In this document: positions 29,401-39,900 of the stretch, one piece after another
Layout: each line of letters starts with the position of its first letter
Numbering within the stretch: position 1 is the stretch's first letter
Source of the DNA: Desmodesmus armatus
Taxonomy: Eukaryota > Chlorophyta > Chlorophyceae > Sphaeropleales > Scenedesmaceae
Reading direction: 5' to 3'
DNA: 64,000 nt
NCBI GenBank assembly: GCA_007449985.2
Contig: VIIQ02000078.1
Location: forward strand, 248,001-312,000
Position numbers and translations under genes: made by a program
The notes under the pieces: model-generated
The model's database searches: none
What the model was told of the DNA's origin: nothing
What the model saw: only the letters and a program-made list of their open reading frames with translations

Positions 29401-32400
29401 ACATGTCACACTTGTGTGTGCAGGTTGGGACTTCTGGTACGTGATCAGCACGCTCAGGCCCTTCCTGGCTCCCAAGCGGCCCATGCCACGGCAAGCGCTG
29501 GTGATGCAAAGGTACAGGACTGGCGCCTTGGTGTATGCGCTGCAGGACTGCGGTGGTTTCGCGGTGAGTTGGGTGGGGCTCGCTGCAGTTGCGAGGAGAA
29601 GACAACTTAGTTGTTAATGTGCTGAAGTCGACCTGCTTTGACAGCATGCAACGCGCCAGGAAAACTCTTTCCAAGCTTGCGCGTCACCAGCAACTGCATG
29701 TATCATGTATCATTGCATGGTATCATGTACGCTGTTGCTGATCCTTTGGGCCGTTTGCTCTGTCCTGCCGCAGACTGCATTGTCCCAGCGCTCCACGAGC
29801 AGCCGCATGCGTGTCTGGACACTGATCAACAACGTCAGCATAGCAGACAATGAGCACTTGCAGTGCTACTGGCCGGACGGCAACGTCACCTATCCCACCC
29901 AGTTCCTGGGTGCCGTAGTGCACACGTACGGCCCGGGGGCGCGCCTGCACACGCAAGGCACAGTGGCAAGCCCCCTGTCACCAGAAGCAATCGTGCTCGG
30001 GCACGCCAATGCAGCCTCGACGACCCGCAGCAGCCCGAACTACACATTGCATGCACATGGCGTCGCAGGCAGTCGGTTTGACGTAGGGTCCCCTGAAGAA
30101 GCGGCGTTGGGGGAGGACTTGGCGCTCAGCTTTGGGTGCAAGCCCAGCCTGTTTCAGCTGCCGGTGGATGCGCAGGATAAGTTCCTGCACATACAAAACG
30201 CCACGCTGCTGCAGCTGCCGCAGATGTCCCCAGCACGGAAGCTGCTGCGTGGCTTCAGGCGCTTGCTGAATGACGGTGCGGCACCTGAGGCCGGCATCTG
30301 GACAGTGCTGCTGTGGCCTGTGAGGAGGTGGGTGGTGGCTCTGGGGATTTGAACTGTGCAGTGTTGTCTTTGCACTGCTTCACTATGGTTTTTGATGCAC
30401 TGGGGTTCTTGGGGACTTAAATGCAGCGACTGCTCTTGCATGTGACTGCTCTTGCTTTGTTTACGCCGTTGTCTCCGCACGGCGGTGGGCTGGCAGGACA
30501 CCACGATGCATCTGGTCAGATGTTAGGTGTTCTGTGAGCAGGTGTTGTGTGGTATTGGCAATCTGGGATGGATGGTGCCAGCAGGTGGATGAGGTACATG
30601 TATGTAAACATCTGCCGTTGTTGGTTGGATGCTGCACCAATGCCATATGATCCCTTGCGGCGCCGTGTGCGTTTGGCCTGTCACGTGCTGCATGCAGCCT
30701 CACCAGCACCCTCGTGTCAGGCACTCTGTCCCCACAGCTTCACAACCAATGCATAACCCCGTTCATCCCGTGTGGAGAGTACCGCTCAGCGGTGAAAGTA
30801 TCCGCTTGTAACAACCTCCCCTCCGCCCCCCCCCCCCCCAAAAAAGAATAACCGCATTCTGCCAACTGCTCTGCTGCTGCAGGACTATGTGGGGTTCTCC
30901 TGTGACAATCACAGACAGCCAACTGGTAATCCCACAGCCAGAGTGGAATGCACTTGCAGCACAGGCCCAGAAGGATGCGTCATTTGCGGTCCAGCTGCAA
31001 GGTAGGTGCATGGAAGAAGTGGGTTGGCTTGCAGATGACCCAACTCCCAGCAGCATTGGGGGTCCCAAGCATGACTTATGGCAGTGCAAACCCCAGGGGT
31101 ACACGTTGCCTAGGCCCAGTTATGGGTTGACACATGGGGTGCATGCACCACGTACATGCGTATGGGTATGTGTCGCCCTGGCTGGCGGGTGTGCTCCTGA
31201 GAAGTACCTGCGGGCTGGGGATATGGTGTGATTGTTGAGTTAATTGAAGCGCAAGCAGCTGGTGCAGTGTGTTGCGCATTAGTGGGCTGCGCGCTGTGTC
31301 GCGCAGCAGTCCAAACTGCAGGGTTAGGACACAAAATACGCGCGGATTTACCGAGCTTCGGCTTCGGCAGTTTACCAGGTCTGGAGAGTACCACTAAGTG
31401 GTGAAAGTATCCAGTAATGAGGGAATGACAGCACAGTGGCAGCATATGCAGCGGCAGTTCCATCTCCCCTTCCTTCCTTTTCAAATACTGATGGCGGCCT
31501 TGTGGTTGCTGGTTGTTGTGGGATCACAGGCTGGTGTGACCTTGTGGTTTGCAAAACCCTCTGATCGATCTGTTTGGTTCATTCCAGGGTCAAACAAGCA
31601 GGCACCATGAATGCCTCCGTGTCACCAAACCATACTTATGATGCGTGTCTTTCAGGTGTCGTTCAGGGACTCAACACAGTGACTCAAAACCACAAGCATA
31701 AACCCTCAATGCATTGCTGCTGCGTTTGCAGGTTTGCCTGGGGGGCTGATCTTTACTGACGTCAGTTTTTGGGACAGCAGCACCCTGAGGGTTGGGGCCT
31801 TCCAAGGTCCCGGCATCTCTGGCACCAACCTGCTGCTGTTTCAAGACTTCGAAGCAGCCAAACGGCCTGGTTACTACTGGCCCACAGGCCGCTCGGCAGC
31901 CAGCAGCAGCGGTGGGGACACCAGCAGCAGCACTGGCAGCAGCGCTGGGGACCCAGGCATGCCGGTCGCGCTGCGTGCTGGCATCGGCGCCGCAGTGTCA
32001 TTGGTAGTGCTGCTTGCCTTGGCATTGTCGGCCTACATGCTACACGTGCGCAGGCGCCATGCGCGCACAGCAGCAACACACTACGATGGGCTTGGCAAGG
32101 TTGACAGTCAGCCGATGGTTTGTTCCAATGGAAGTTGCAGCAGGCCCGGCCCCCTGGGCAAGGGATCTGTGGCGACGGGCCCCTTGGTGCATGCATCAGG
32201 CAGGGGTTCAGACACCGGCCCTGTGCAAGATGTAGTCAAAGCAGTTGCTGCTCCGGCAGCAGCTGACACAGACGCTCCTGGGGTGAGGGCGGAGCAGGGT
32301 GCTTCAGGGGTGCATAGCGTTGGTAATGCCAGCAGAGCAGCATCGGAAGGCGCAGGTTCCAGGGGCCAGGCGGCAGACACATCTGTGGAACAGACCATTG

Positions 32401-35400
32401 CACATGGGCTTGAGCGTTGGAATGCAGCTGTTAGCCACACCACGCTGCAGATAATGCAGCGGCGACTGCAGAGCAACAGCGCGCTCTACAGCCAGAGGAC
32501 CGGCGCGGGCATCGCCGGCAGCAGTGCCAGTTGCGGCGGCAGCGACGGCAGCGGCGGCCAGCAGCAGGGTTTGCAGTCTCCCTTGTCGCAGTCTCCCTCG
32601 CCCAGCAGCAGCAGCGGCGCCGCACACGCCCCGGGGCGGTACAACATCACAGCCTGCGGGCGGGAGCTCGGATAGCGATCAAGGGCTGCAACTGCAGTCT
32701 GTGATCGGCACTGGGTCGTTTGGCTCTGTGTATGTGGGGTCTTGGCGGGGCAAGCGGGTTGCCATCAAGGTCATGCACCTGCAGAGCAATGTGCTTGATG
32801 CCGACCATGCAGCGCTCGTGTCCAAGGACCTCACGGAGGAGCAGCAGGAGCAGCTGCAGCGGCAGCGAACGCAGAACAGCCCGCCGCATATGGCCATCAT
32901 GGAAGCAGTTGTGAGCAGTACCATGTGCCACCCAAATGTGAGCGAGCTGTTATCTAGGTCCATGTGACTGGGTGTTGCTTTGCCTGTGTGACTGTTGTCG
33001 GATGGAGGCATGTCTTTGTATTGGCATACGGCTTGCCACAAGGACATGTCACAGTGAACAACAGGTCTTGATGGCAGTGTGTGTTAAGCAAATGGGTATG
33101 TATCTGAGCGACATTGGCGCAGGGCATACGCGTGTGCACTTGTGTCTTGTGCTGCAAGGCACTTATGTGTACATGCCACAGTCACCAGTTTTGGTCACCA
33201 TGTGTGTGTGCACGCATGTATGTGCGTGTTGATGCACATGCGTCCTGCACTGCAGGTGGTTCTGGTGTGCACCTACATGTGTCCGTTGCTACAGAGCTTT
33301 GTTCGTGAACAGAACCGCAACTACAACGCAGGGGCGCTCACACTTACTTCCTGCATGTGTGATTTCCGCGCAGGTGGTTCAGGTGTACACCTACATGTTG
33401 AGCCCCTTGATGGTCCAACCCAGCACCAAGGCTGGCCAGTCAGTGTCCGCCTGCGTGCAGCAGCAGCAACAGCAGCAGCAGGAGAAGCCATCTGGCAGCA
33501 GCAGTCAGGGCGGAGGTGTGTTTGGCTGGCAGCTGCGCCTGGTGATGGAGTACTGTGATCAGGTGGGTCGAGCTGCTGACATCACAAAGGGCTTGTGTGG
33601 AAATTCCAGCTGGTGGGGGTTGCCATGGGACCAACCCGAGGCACTCGACAGTCACTTGAGCTGGCGATTGCATCTGCTGCTTTGATCCTCGCTTTGTTTT
33701 TGCATATCGCCCTGCACTCTCTGGCAAACCCGACTCAACACCAAGGTTCCCTGCCCACAGGCTGACAGACAGACAGACAGACAGGCAGGCAGGCAGGCAG
33801 GCAGACACAATGCTCCTCAAGCCATTGCTAACAAGGTGGATGTGTGTGTGTGTGTGTGTTGGCTGCTGCAGGGCACTTTACGGGAAGCCCTTGACAAGTG
33901 CCGGCTCCCTCGCCTCCCCGGCACGCACTTCCCTCACCCTGCTGTGGTCTTCAGCCTTTGCCATGACATCACTGCTGCCCTACTGCACCTGCACAGCGAA
34001 GGCATTGTGTAAGCACGGGAGCTGACTTGCAAGGCAGGGATGGGTGTTGCTTAGACAGGAGGGGTGGATGCGCATGCGCGCACGTGCTGGCGTTGTGTGG
34101 GTGTTGGGCGCATCAAAGGAACGGGTTGGCCCGCGGCTGGGCCGCTGCCTGTTATGCACAAGTGTCATAGTGTGCGCTCTGACAGCGCAATAGGAATCAA
34201 TGCACCCTGCGGGTGTGGCTCTATTGGTGTCACTCCTTTGGACAACCATCCTTCCTGCAGGGAAGGGAAGGTGATGGTCCAAAGGAGTGGCACCAACGGA
34301 GCCACACAGGCAGGGTGCATGTGCACATCCTGATCCCAAGACAGCATTTATGTACATGAGCATCCATTGTGCCACCCGAGACTACCCCAGTCTTACCATT
34401 GCCCTGGGTTGACCACTTGACAAACTCACAGCATGTGGCTGTGTTTCGTGCAGACATGGCGACCTGAAGGCTGGCAACGTGCTCCTCACTGCCAACTCCA
34501 CCCCCGGGAGCAGCAGCAGCTGCAGCGAGCAGTTCAGCAATAGCCTGAAGGTCTGGAAGAGGGCAGACGTCCCTGCGCTTTCAGCCAAAGTTGCGGACTT
34601 CGGGATGAGCCTGCCTCTGGGCCCGACAGACACGCATGCAACCATGCTGGCACGGGTACGTACCACCGTCGGGGTTGCTGGTTGACACCAGTTGAGGCTG
34701 CCTTTAATGCTTGAGTGCTGCCACTTGTGCATGTCTGTGTTTGGCTATGACATTAGGGCCAGCAGCTTTCATGCCTGAGAGGACTGGTGCAATGTGGTGC
34801 CTCTGTGGCATTTTTCATGCATGATCTCTTGCCAAACTGCATGTGACACCCGCCATGTGTGCCTCTGTGCTGCACGTTGTGCTGCTGTGTTTGCATCTAG
34901 GGGACGTACACGCACATGAGCCCGGAACTCTTCATGGAGGGTCACGTCAGCAAGGCATCCGATGTGTAAGTTTATGGTGGCTACAACGTGTGTTTGCATA
35001 TCCGTGTCAGGGTAACAGGAGCGGCGGAGGCTCCCAGCTGGCCACACGTACAAATAGAAGGTGCTTTGCCAGCCTCACAGTAGCAGCCTGCTTGCTTTCA
35101 CTACTGTTGCTGCTGTTGGCAGCAGTGCATGAAGCAGAGGATTGGCTGTGTTTGAGCTTTGTATCACCAGATGTAGGTACACTCTGAAGTTGCCAATGTT
35201 GCGACAGACGGTGCTAAGCGGCAGACGCATGTGACAGCGGATGGTGTGCTCCTTCAGTATTGTTTTTTGGCTTGAGGTGGTGATGGGACCCCTTTCTCAA
35301 GAACTGCACTGTGCTGCATGCATCGATGCCCTGTACTGCACGATTTGAACCGTTATGTGCTGTTGTCTGTGCAGGTACGCATTCGGCATTCTGCTGTATG

Positions 35401-36144
35401 AGGTCATCACGGGTCGGAGGGCCTATGCAGGCGTACCGGTCCCGCTGCTGCCGCACCAGGTGGCCCTGCAGGGCCTCCGCCCCGATTGGCCCATCAACTT
35501 GCCGGAGGAGTGCAGCCAACTGCGGGACCTGGCGGAGATGTGCTGGCAGCAGCAGCCGCAGGACAGGTCAGGTCGACACCTGCTTTTCCGCTGACCAACT
35601 GTGTGCATTGGGTTGTGGATGTTCATGAGCATGTGAGCATCCCGATGTGCCTCTTCACCTTGGATCAAGGTGCCTGCCCACAGAGAAAGCTCTGCATGCC
35701 CTCGCTCGCTTGGTGCACTGTTGAAGGGTTTTGCATGTCAACGAGACCTGGGGTAGGCGTCTGCGAGAGTGGCTGGCGGGGGCTGCCTGTGCCCCGACGC
35801 ACCTTGTGTTGGTTTTGCGAAGTGGTGTCACGACATGCATTCGCTGCCACGCCGACATGTAAGTGTGTCTTGTGTTGCCCATGTGCAGGCCCAGCTTCGA
35901 CCAGATCATGAAGATTCTGGAGCACGCTGGCCTCAAGCAGCAACCTTCCAACCAGCAGCAGCAGCAGCAGCAGGATGAGCCTTGTGCTGGGCAGCAGGTA
36001 TCGCCAGAGGTGCCATTGGGCCCTGCCACAGCCGCCATGCCATACTCCCCTGGGTCCAATGCTCAGGAACGCAAAGCCAGCAAGGACATAGACTGGAGTG
36101 AGATATCCTACGGCGGCTCAAGGCATGCCGGGGGCTGGTCATGA
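26407..36144 (+). CDS. Receptor-like TKL-family protein kinase, single-pass membrane protein
   Basis: About 1,430 residues. Ectodomain exons: 26407-26704, 26793-27031, 27281-27710, 28177-28255, 28621-28786, 28908-28949, 29143-29197, 29424-29563, 29774-30327, 30883-31001. Exon 31732 to about 32640 carries the end of the ectodomain, the membrane helix and a Ser/Gly-rich juxtamembrane region. Kinase exons: about 32650-32937, 33374-33562, 33872-34008, 34454-34655, 34901-34965, 35375-35566, 35889-36144. Phases agree at nearly all junctions. The N-terminus has a signal-peptide-like core (GCLLLLCWMAFLSIVPMGC). The ectodomain has N-glycosylation sequons (NNVTL, DNTTL, ANITL, PNYTL) and no domain I can name. 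The frame passes from the 31732 exon to the kinase exon through a +1 change near 32567-32653, either a short intron or an assembly or real frameshift. Ligand and substrate are unknown. Confidence 0.88.
30757..30846 (+). repeat. Family C short hairpin repeat, copy 2 (kinase intron)
   Basis: GTGTGGAGAGTACCGCTCAG, stem ACCGC-TCA-GCGGT, then AAAGTATCC, CTTGTAACAACCTCC, a C-tract and an A-tract at about 30827-30845. It ends about 40 bases before the acceptor of exon 30883. Confidence 0.75.
31378..31415 (+). repeat. Family C short hairpin repeat, truncated copy 3
   Basis: GGAGAGTACCACTAAGTGGT and AAAGTATCC. The stem is ACCAC-TAA-GTGGT, a paired change from ACCGC/GCGGT in copy 2. The downstream C/A tail is absent. 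Confidence 0.65.
31969..32050 (+). other. Transmembrane helix of the TKL kinase
   Basis: RAGIGAAVSLVVLLALALSA is followed by YMLHVRRRH. It is a hydrophobic helix with a basic stop-transfer flank. The glycosylated region is therefore placed outside and the kinase inside the cell. Confidence 0.85.
32650..36144 (+). CDS. Kinase domain of the TKL receptor-like protein (non-RD)
   Basis: Subdomains in order: Gly loop VIGTGSFGSVYVGSW and the lysine in KRVAIKVMHL (exon ending 32937); a helix-C Glu in IMEAVVSSTMCHPN; VVQVYTYMLSPL and the hinge LRLVMEYCDQ (33374-33562); GTLREALDKCRLPRL (33872-34008); catalytic loop IVHGDLKAGNVLL spliced across 34008/34454; KVADFGMSLPLG (DFG); RGTYTHMSPEL (APE-like) at 34901; SDVYAFGILLYEVITGRRAY (35375); and CWQQQPQDRPSFDQIMKIL at the end. 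Lys, Glu, catalytic Asp and DFG Asp are all present, so activity is expected. His-Gly-Asp replaces His-Arg-Asp, a non-RD loop. A Gln-rich insert lies between beta-4 and the hinge. The C-terminal tail ends GGWS at a TGA at 36142-36144. Confidence 0.92.
33243..33425 (+). repeat. Duplicated acceptor and 5' end of a kinase exon
   Basis: The true exon begins GCGCAG|GTGGTTCAGGTGTACACC at 33374. About 120 bases upstream, at 33243-33295, is a diverged copy: CACTGCAG|GTGGTTCTGGTGTGCACC with CTACATGTG after it (VVLVCTYM against VVQVYTYM). The copy lacks the rest of the exon and its donor. This is the same arrangement as in POLQ and the PRMT gene, here on the opposite strand. Confidence 0.8.
33764..33862 (+). 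repeat. Microsatellites in a kinase intron: (GACA)n, (GGCA)n and (TG)n
   Basis: GACA units change to GGCA units at about 33764-33806, followed by a TG dinucleotide run at about 33840-33860. The run ends 10 bases before the acceptor of exon 33872. Confidence 0.9.
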
Positions 36145-38047
36145 CGGCTGTGTCGTCTGCCGGCACGCTCTGCTTAAATGTCAGCTGTGCTGCGTGCGAC
36201 GTGCTCACAGCTCAACAGTGGGGCGCCTGCTAGCTGCAGGGGAGGCTTACCATGCAGTTTTTTCTTCTGATTTTTGGTGCTGTTTTTGGGTGCGTGCTGC
36301 ATCTGGAGGTGCTGTTGGGTAGCGGCATGGTGGTTGCAGTAGCACTGCAGGTGGGGGGCAGCTTCACAGCAAGGCTGTGTTGCAGCAGGAGCAGTTGGCA
36401 GCAGTGGGCATCTTTGCAGTTGCAGGGTGGGTATTGTGTGTGGGTAAGTTCGTCTCGGCAGGGGGCCATGGGGAGTGTGGGTATGGGTGCTGCAAGGGAC
36501 TGGTTACCCCGTTGTGCAGGTTCTTTCCTTGTTGGTCATTTCTTTGCCGCCTGACTGTTTGGTGCCGTGTGTGTGTCAAGTTTCTGTACAGGATTCTGTG
36601 CTGCTTGATCTTCAGGGACTGTGGTGACCATCTTGACGCCATGCTGTGCTGTGCGCGCACAGCCTGTGTGTTTGCATTCAGGGACTGTGGTGACCATCAT
36701 GACGCAGTGTGAAGTATGTGCGGCATTGTGTTGTCCTCAAGGGAGAGCAGCAAACGCTGCTGGGTGCCTTGTGGGGCATATGAATATCCACCTGTATGCA
36801 GGCACTACATGTGTACGTTGCCGCTGCTGCCCTGATGTGGGCTGCAGTCGTACTAAGTCCTGCATGTCCGCCCCTCGACAGTGACTGGTACGTGAGGGTG
36901 AAGTGTGCAGTGGGTGGATGCACCTGGCATGTATTGTTGGGGAACTCAGTTTGGGCTGTGCATCTGCCTGCTGCTTGGTCGTTCTCGTATGCCCACGATG
37001 GGGCTTTCGGCAGCCGCTGAGTTTTGTTGAAGGGATGAGGGATGAGCTCAAAATGCTTGAGCAGAGAGCTGGTGCTGTTGTCGCCTTGTTCAAATTCTTT
37101 CTTGGCAGAGCCTGGTTGCTCTGTTCACCATTGGCGGGTAGTCACCGTGTGCCACGCAAGCTGTTGCCACACCCAAGCTGTTGCCAGTGTGCTCTGCTGA
37201 TTTGTCTCACAACAGGCAGGGGTTAGCGTTTGTTGGTCGCGTATGCCCTTGTGTTGAGCTACCAGTGTTGCTAAGTGCGTGTGTGGTGTTGCTGGTGCGT
37301 GTTTGGCGTTGCTGGTGCGTGTTTTGGAGCGTTTCGCATGCAGCAATCAGCTGGGTACTGGGAGTGTCCTGTTTTCGTTTTTGTTTTTCGCCCCCATCAC
37401 CTGGTCTTTGTCCACATCACCAGTGACAGGGGTCCCCATCACCGGTGACAGGGGCCACTGCACATTGAGGATGGTGTGTGAATGAGCCACCCCGGCTATA
37501 CTGGTGCTGCAGACGCGGTATGAGTGCTGTTCTGGGTCTGACCTCCCAGGCCTTCCTGTGCGCTGTGGTCTGGTTCTGTCCTCCAATGTTGCAAGCACCA
37601 AGGCATGAGCGCCATGGCAGCGGCAGCAGCGGAAGGGCATGTGCTGTGTGCGTGGGAGTATGCGTCTCATACTGCCCTCAGCATCGGTGGGACTGTCTGC
37701 CAGGGTTGTTGGGCGCAGCAGTGTGGTCTCTTCGCAGGTTGTTGCAACTTGTGATGGCAGTGGTGCTGCGTCACGGCAGGTCTGTGCTGTGGCATTGTTT
37801 GGGAAGGAGCGCGGTGTCAAGACAGGAGCCAGCATGGGCTGTGTATGGCACATCGTGCCCAATTTGCAGGCTGCTGCGCTTCATGCAGTGTGTGCCAGGG
37901 ATGCATGTGCGGGTGTTTTTTGGTCAGGTTTTGTTAAGGATAATGGGGCCGGACCCTTATCCTTACGTGTGCGGTTGTTGGGGGTGCAATGCAACCGCCT
38001 GGTGCTTGGTGTATCCTCCGTGCGCATTCATACCCCCATCGGTACAC

Positions 38048-38100
38048 CCACTTCATTCAGTGTGGACAGTACCGCCCAGCGGTACTGTATGTACCGCAAA
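38048..38100 (+). repeat. Family C short hairpin repeat, copy 4
   Basis: CTTCATTCAGTGTGGACAGT then ACCGC-CCA-GCGGT, diverging afterwards (ACTGTATGTACC). It lies in the intergenic region downstream of the kinase. Confidence 0.6.
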
Positions 38101-39094
38101 CACCCCCTTCCTCTCACCAGCCATGTGAACAAGGATGAGTCTGGTGCTGTGGGGATGTGGGATGTTTTGGAGCATTAGATGGTTGGCACGGTGTCGTTTG
38201 TGCCCATGAACAATGTGCAGCATTTGGATGGCTCAGTGCCAATGTTGCCTGGGCGTCGGGTGGTCTGGGTTCTGGGTTCAGCCGAACCCAAAATGCTGAA
38301 CCGCTGACATGTTCCAACATGCCTCAGTGAAGCACTGGGATGATTGTTATGAATGCTTGCGTGTAGTGTTGGGTGTTTCTGCAATGCTGTGTGGGTTATG
38401 TTTGAGGGCAGTGGCCCCGTAGGAGAAGTGGGCGCATGTGCTGTTGTTTGTATGCCAGGGCTAATGGGGGGGTGCCTGCCGTCACCTCCCGTGCCGCCGT
38501 ATTGGGGGCGACAATCTTGTGCATGTTGCGGTTGGTGGCGGTTGTGCGTTGTGGGATTGGCAGCACCAGAGGTTGTGGGCTTGCGGTGTGCAAGCAACCT
38601 ATTGGCGGTGCTGTGTGACAATGAACGCGCACACACCCTGCTTCTGGCACCTTGCCAGCACCTGTGCTGCTGTGGCGCGGCATTGCATGTGCTCATACTC
38701 CATGTTGCAGTTATGTTGCGGTCAAGCTCTGTGGGCACGTTGCCGTGCAGGCAGTGCACACGAGGGCGCGGCTGGCAGTGTGTACGCAAATGTGAAATGC
38801 TGCAGTTGTGGTCAGAGCTTGGCATCTGGCATGGTAGCTGCGTGAGTCTGTGGTGTTGCATTGTTGGATGATTGAAGCTGCTGTTTGGTAGGTTGGTCCG
38901 TGGTTGGGGCTGGCTGTTGAACAGTTAGCAACCATGGCGATGTTGTACATAGTGTTGCTGGTTTTTCAGGTTGTGCTTTTGAGCACTTTCTGACGGTGGG
39001 TGTCATCAGTGAGCTGTGCTATGGACTGGCCAGGTACTGCGGGCGTTGTTGTGTACCCCGGGGCTTATCGGGTACCGGAATCGACGTACTTGTG

Positions 39095-39200
39095 CGGGTG
39101 ATCTCAATCGTCCACTCAAATGCGAAGAGGAGGGGTGCTAGTATATGTGACAAGCCCCCCAGAGCATATCTGCTCGCTGGCTAGTGCTGGGGAAGAGGGT
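39095..39200 (-). repeat. Degenerate family A short repeat
   Basis: Reverse orientation. GGGTGATCTCAATCGTCCAC and, farther right, GCTCGCTGGCTAGTGCTG correspond to both ends of family A. The middle is altered. Confidence 0.45.
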
Positions 39201-39740
39201 CAACCCCCTGCATTATTGGTGCAAGAATGTCTGTGTGCAGGTACACCTCACCATACATGCATGCACCATGCTTTCCGTCAAGGCAGTATGCCTCACGTTG
39301 AAAAAAGGGGGAATGTTTTACAGTGTTGTTGGTGGAGATGAAGACCGTCGGCTGATCCCTCAGCCAGTGTTCGCCCTTCCAAAATCTTATGACGTGGACA
39401 CATCCCCTTTGCAGCTGTGGGTGCCGGCGGGCCAACAGCCTATCGCATGCGCACCGTGTGTACGCCTCCGAGGTGTTGGAGAGACTGTTTACGTGGGTGG
39501 TCCAGGGAGTGCGAGAGGCTTCATGGGACCCAAACAAGTGAGTCTTCACTGCGGTTTAAGCCTGACCATTGGTGTGGCCGTTTGTGCCGCATTGTAGGGG
39601 TGTCGTGTGGTGGTGTCGTCGTGGTGTTGTGTTGGGAAGTGTGTTCAGTACAGTGCGTGGGCAATATGTGCTTTGTACGAACTCAAAAGCAGCAGCAGCT
39701 CAAAGCAGCCAGCCTGCAGGTGTGAAGCTCAGTGGACATT

Positions 39741-39900
39741 ATACAGTACAGTACAGGAATTGGGGACAGAGTCCCAACCTCGGCACTTGCCAGCGAGCCA
39801 GGGGCTCATGAGGGTGCCCCGAAGGGCCTGTAGTACCCCAGTTTCTCAGGTCAGGTGTGAGGGCGATCGAGATCACCCAGCAAGCCAGCCGTCAATTCCA
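39741..39900 (+). repeat. Family A short repeat, intergenic, well preserved
   Basis: (CAGTA)n, then ATTGGGGACAGAGTCCCAAC, CACTTGCCAGCGAGCCAG, GAGCCAGGGGCTC hairpin, GTACCCCAGTTTCTCAGGTC, GGGCGATCGAGATCACCCAG and CAAGCCAGCCGTCAATTCCA. The last part is shared with the copy at 56019, which fixes the element length at about 160 bases. Confidence 0.8.

Noticed and set aside
37478..38128. 216-codon Cys-rich open frame on the plus strand
   Set aside because: It runs through a family C repeat, lies in G/T-rich DNA where long frames arise by composition, and has no family motif or ATG context support.
39741..39900. Family A repeat as a tRNA-derived SINE with A and B boxes
   Set aside because: A TGGCTCGCTGG-like A box and a GGTTGGGACTC-like B box occur on the reverse strand, but they are only about 10 bases apart, too close for a Pol III type 2 promoter.
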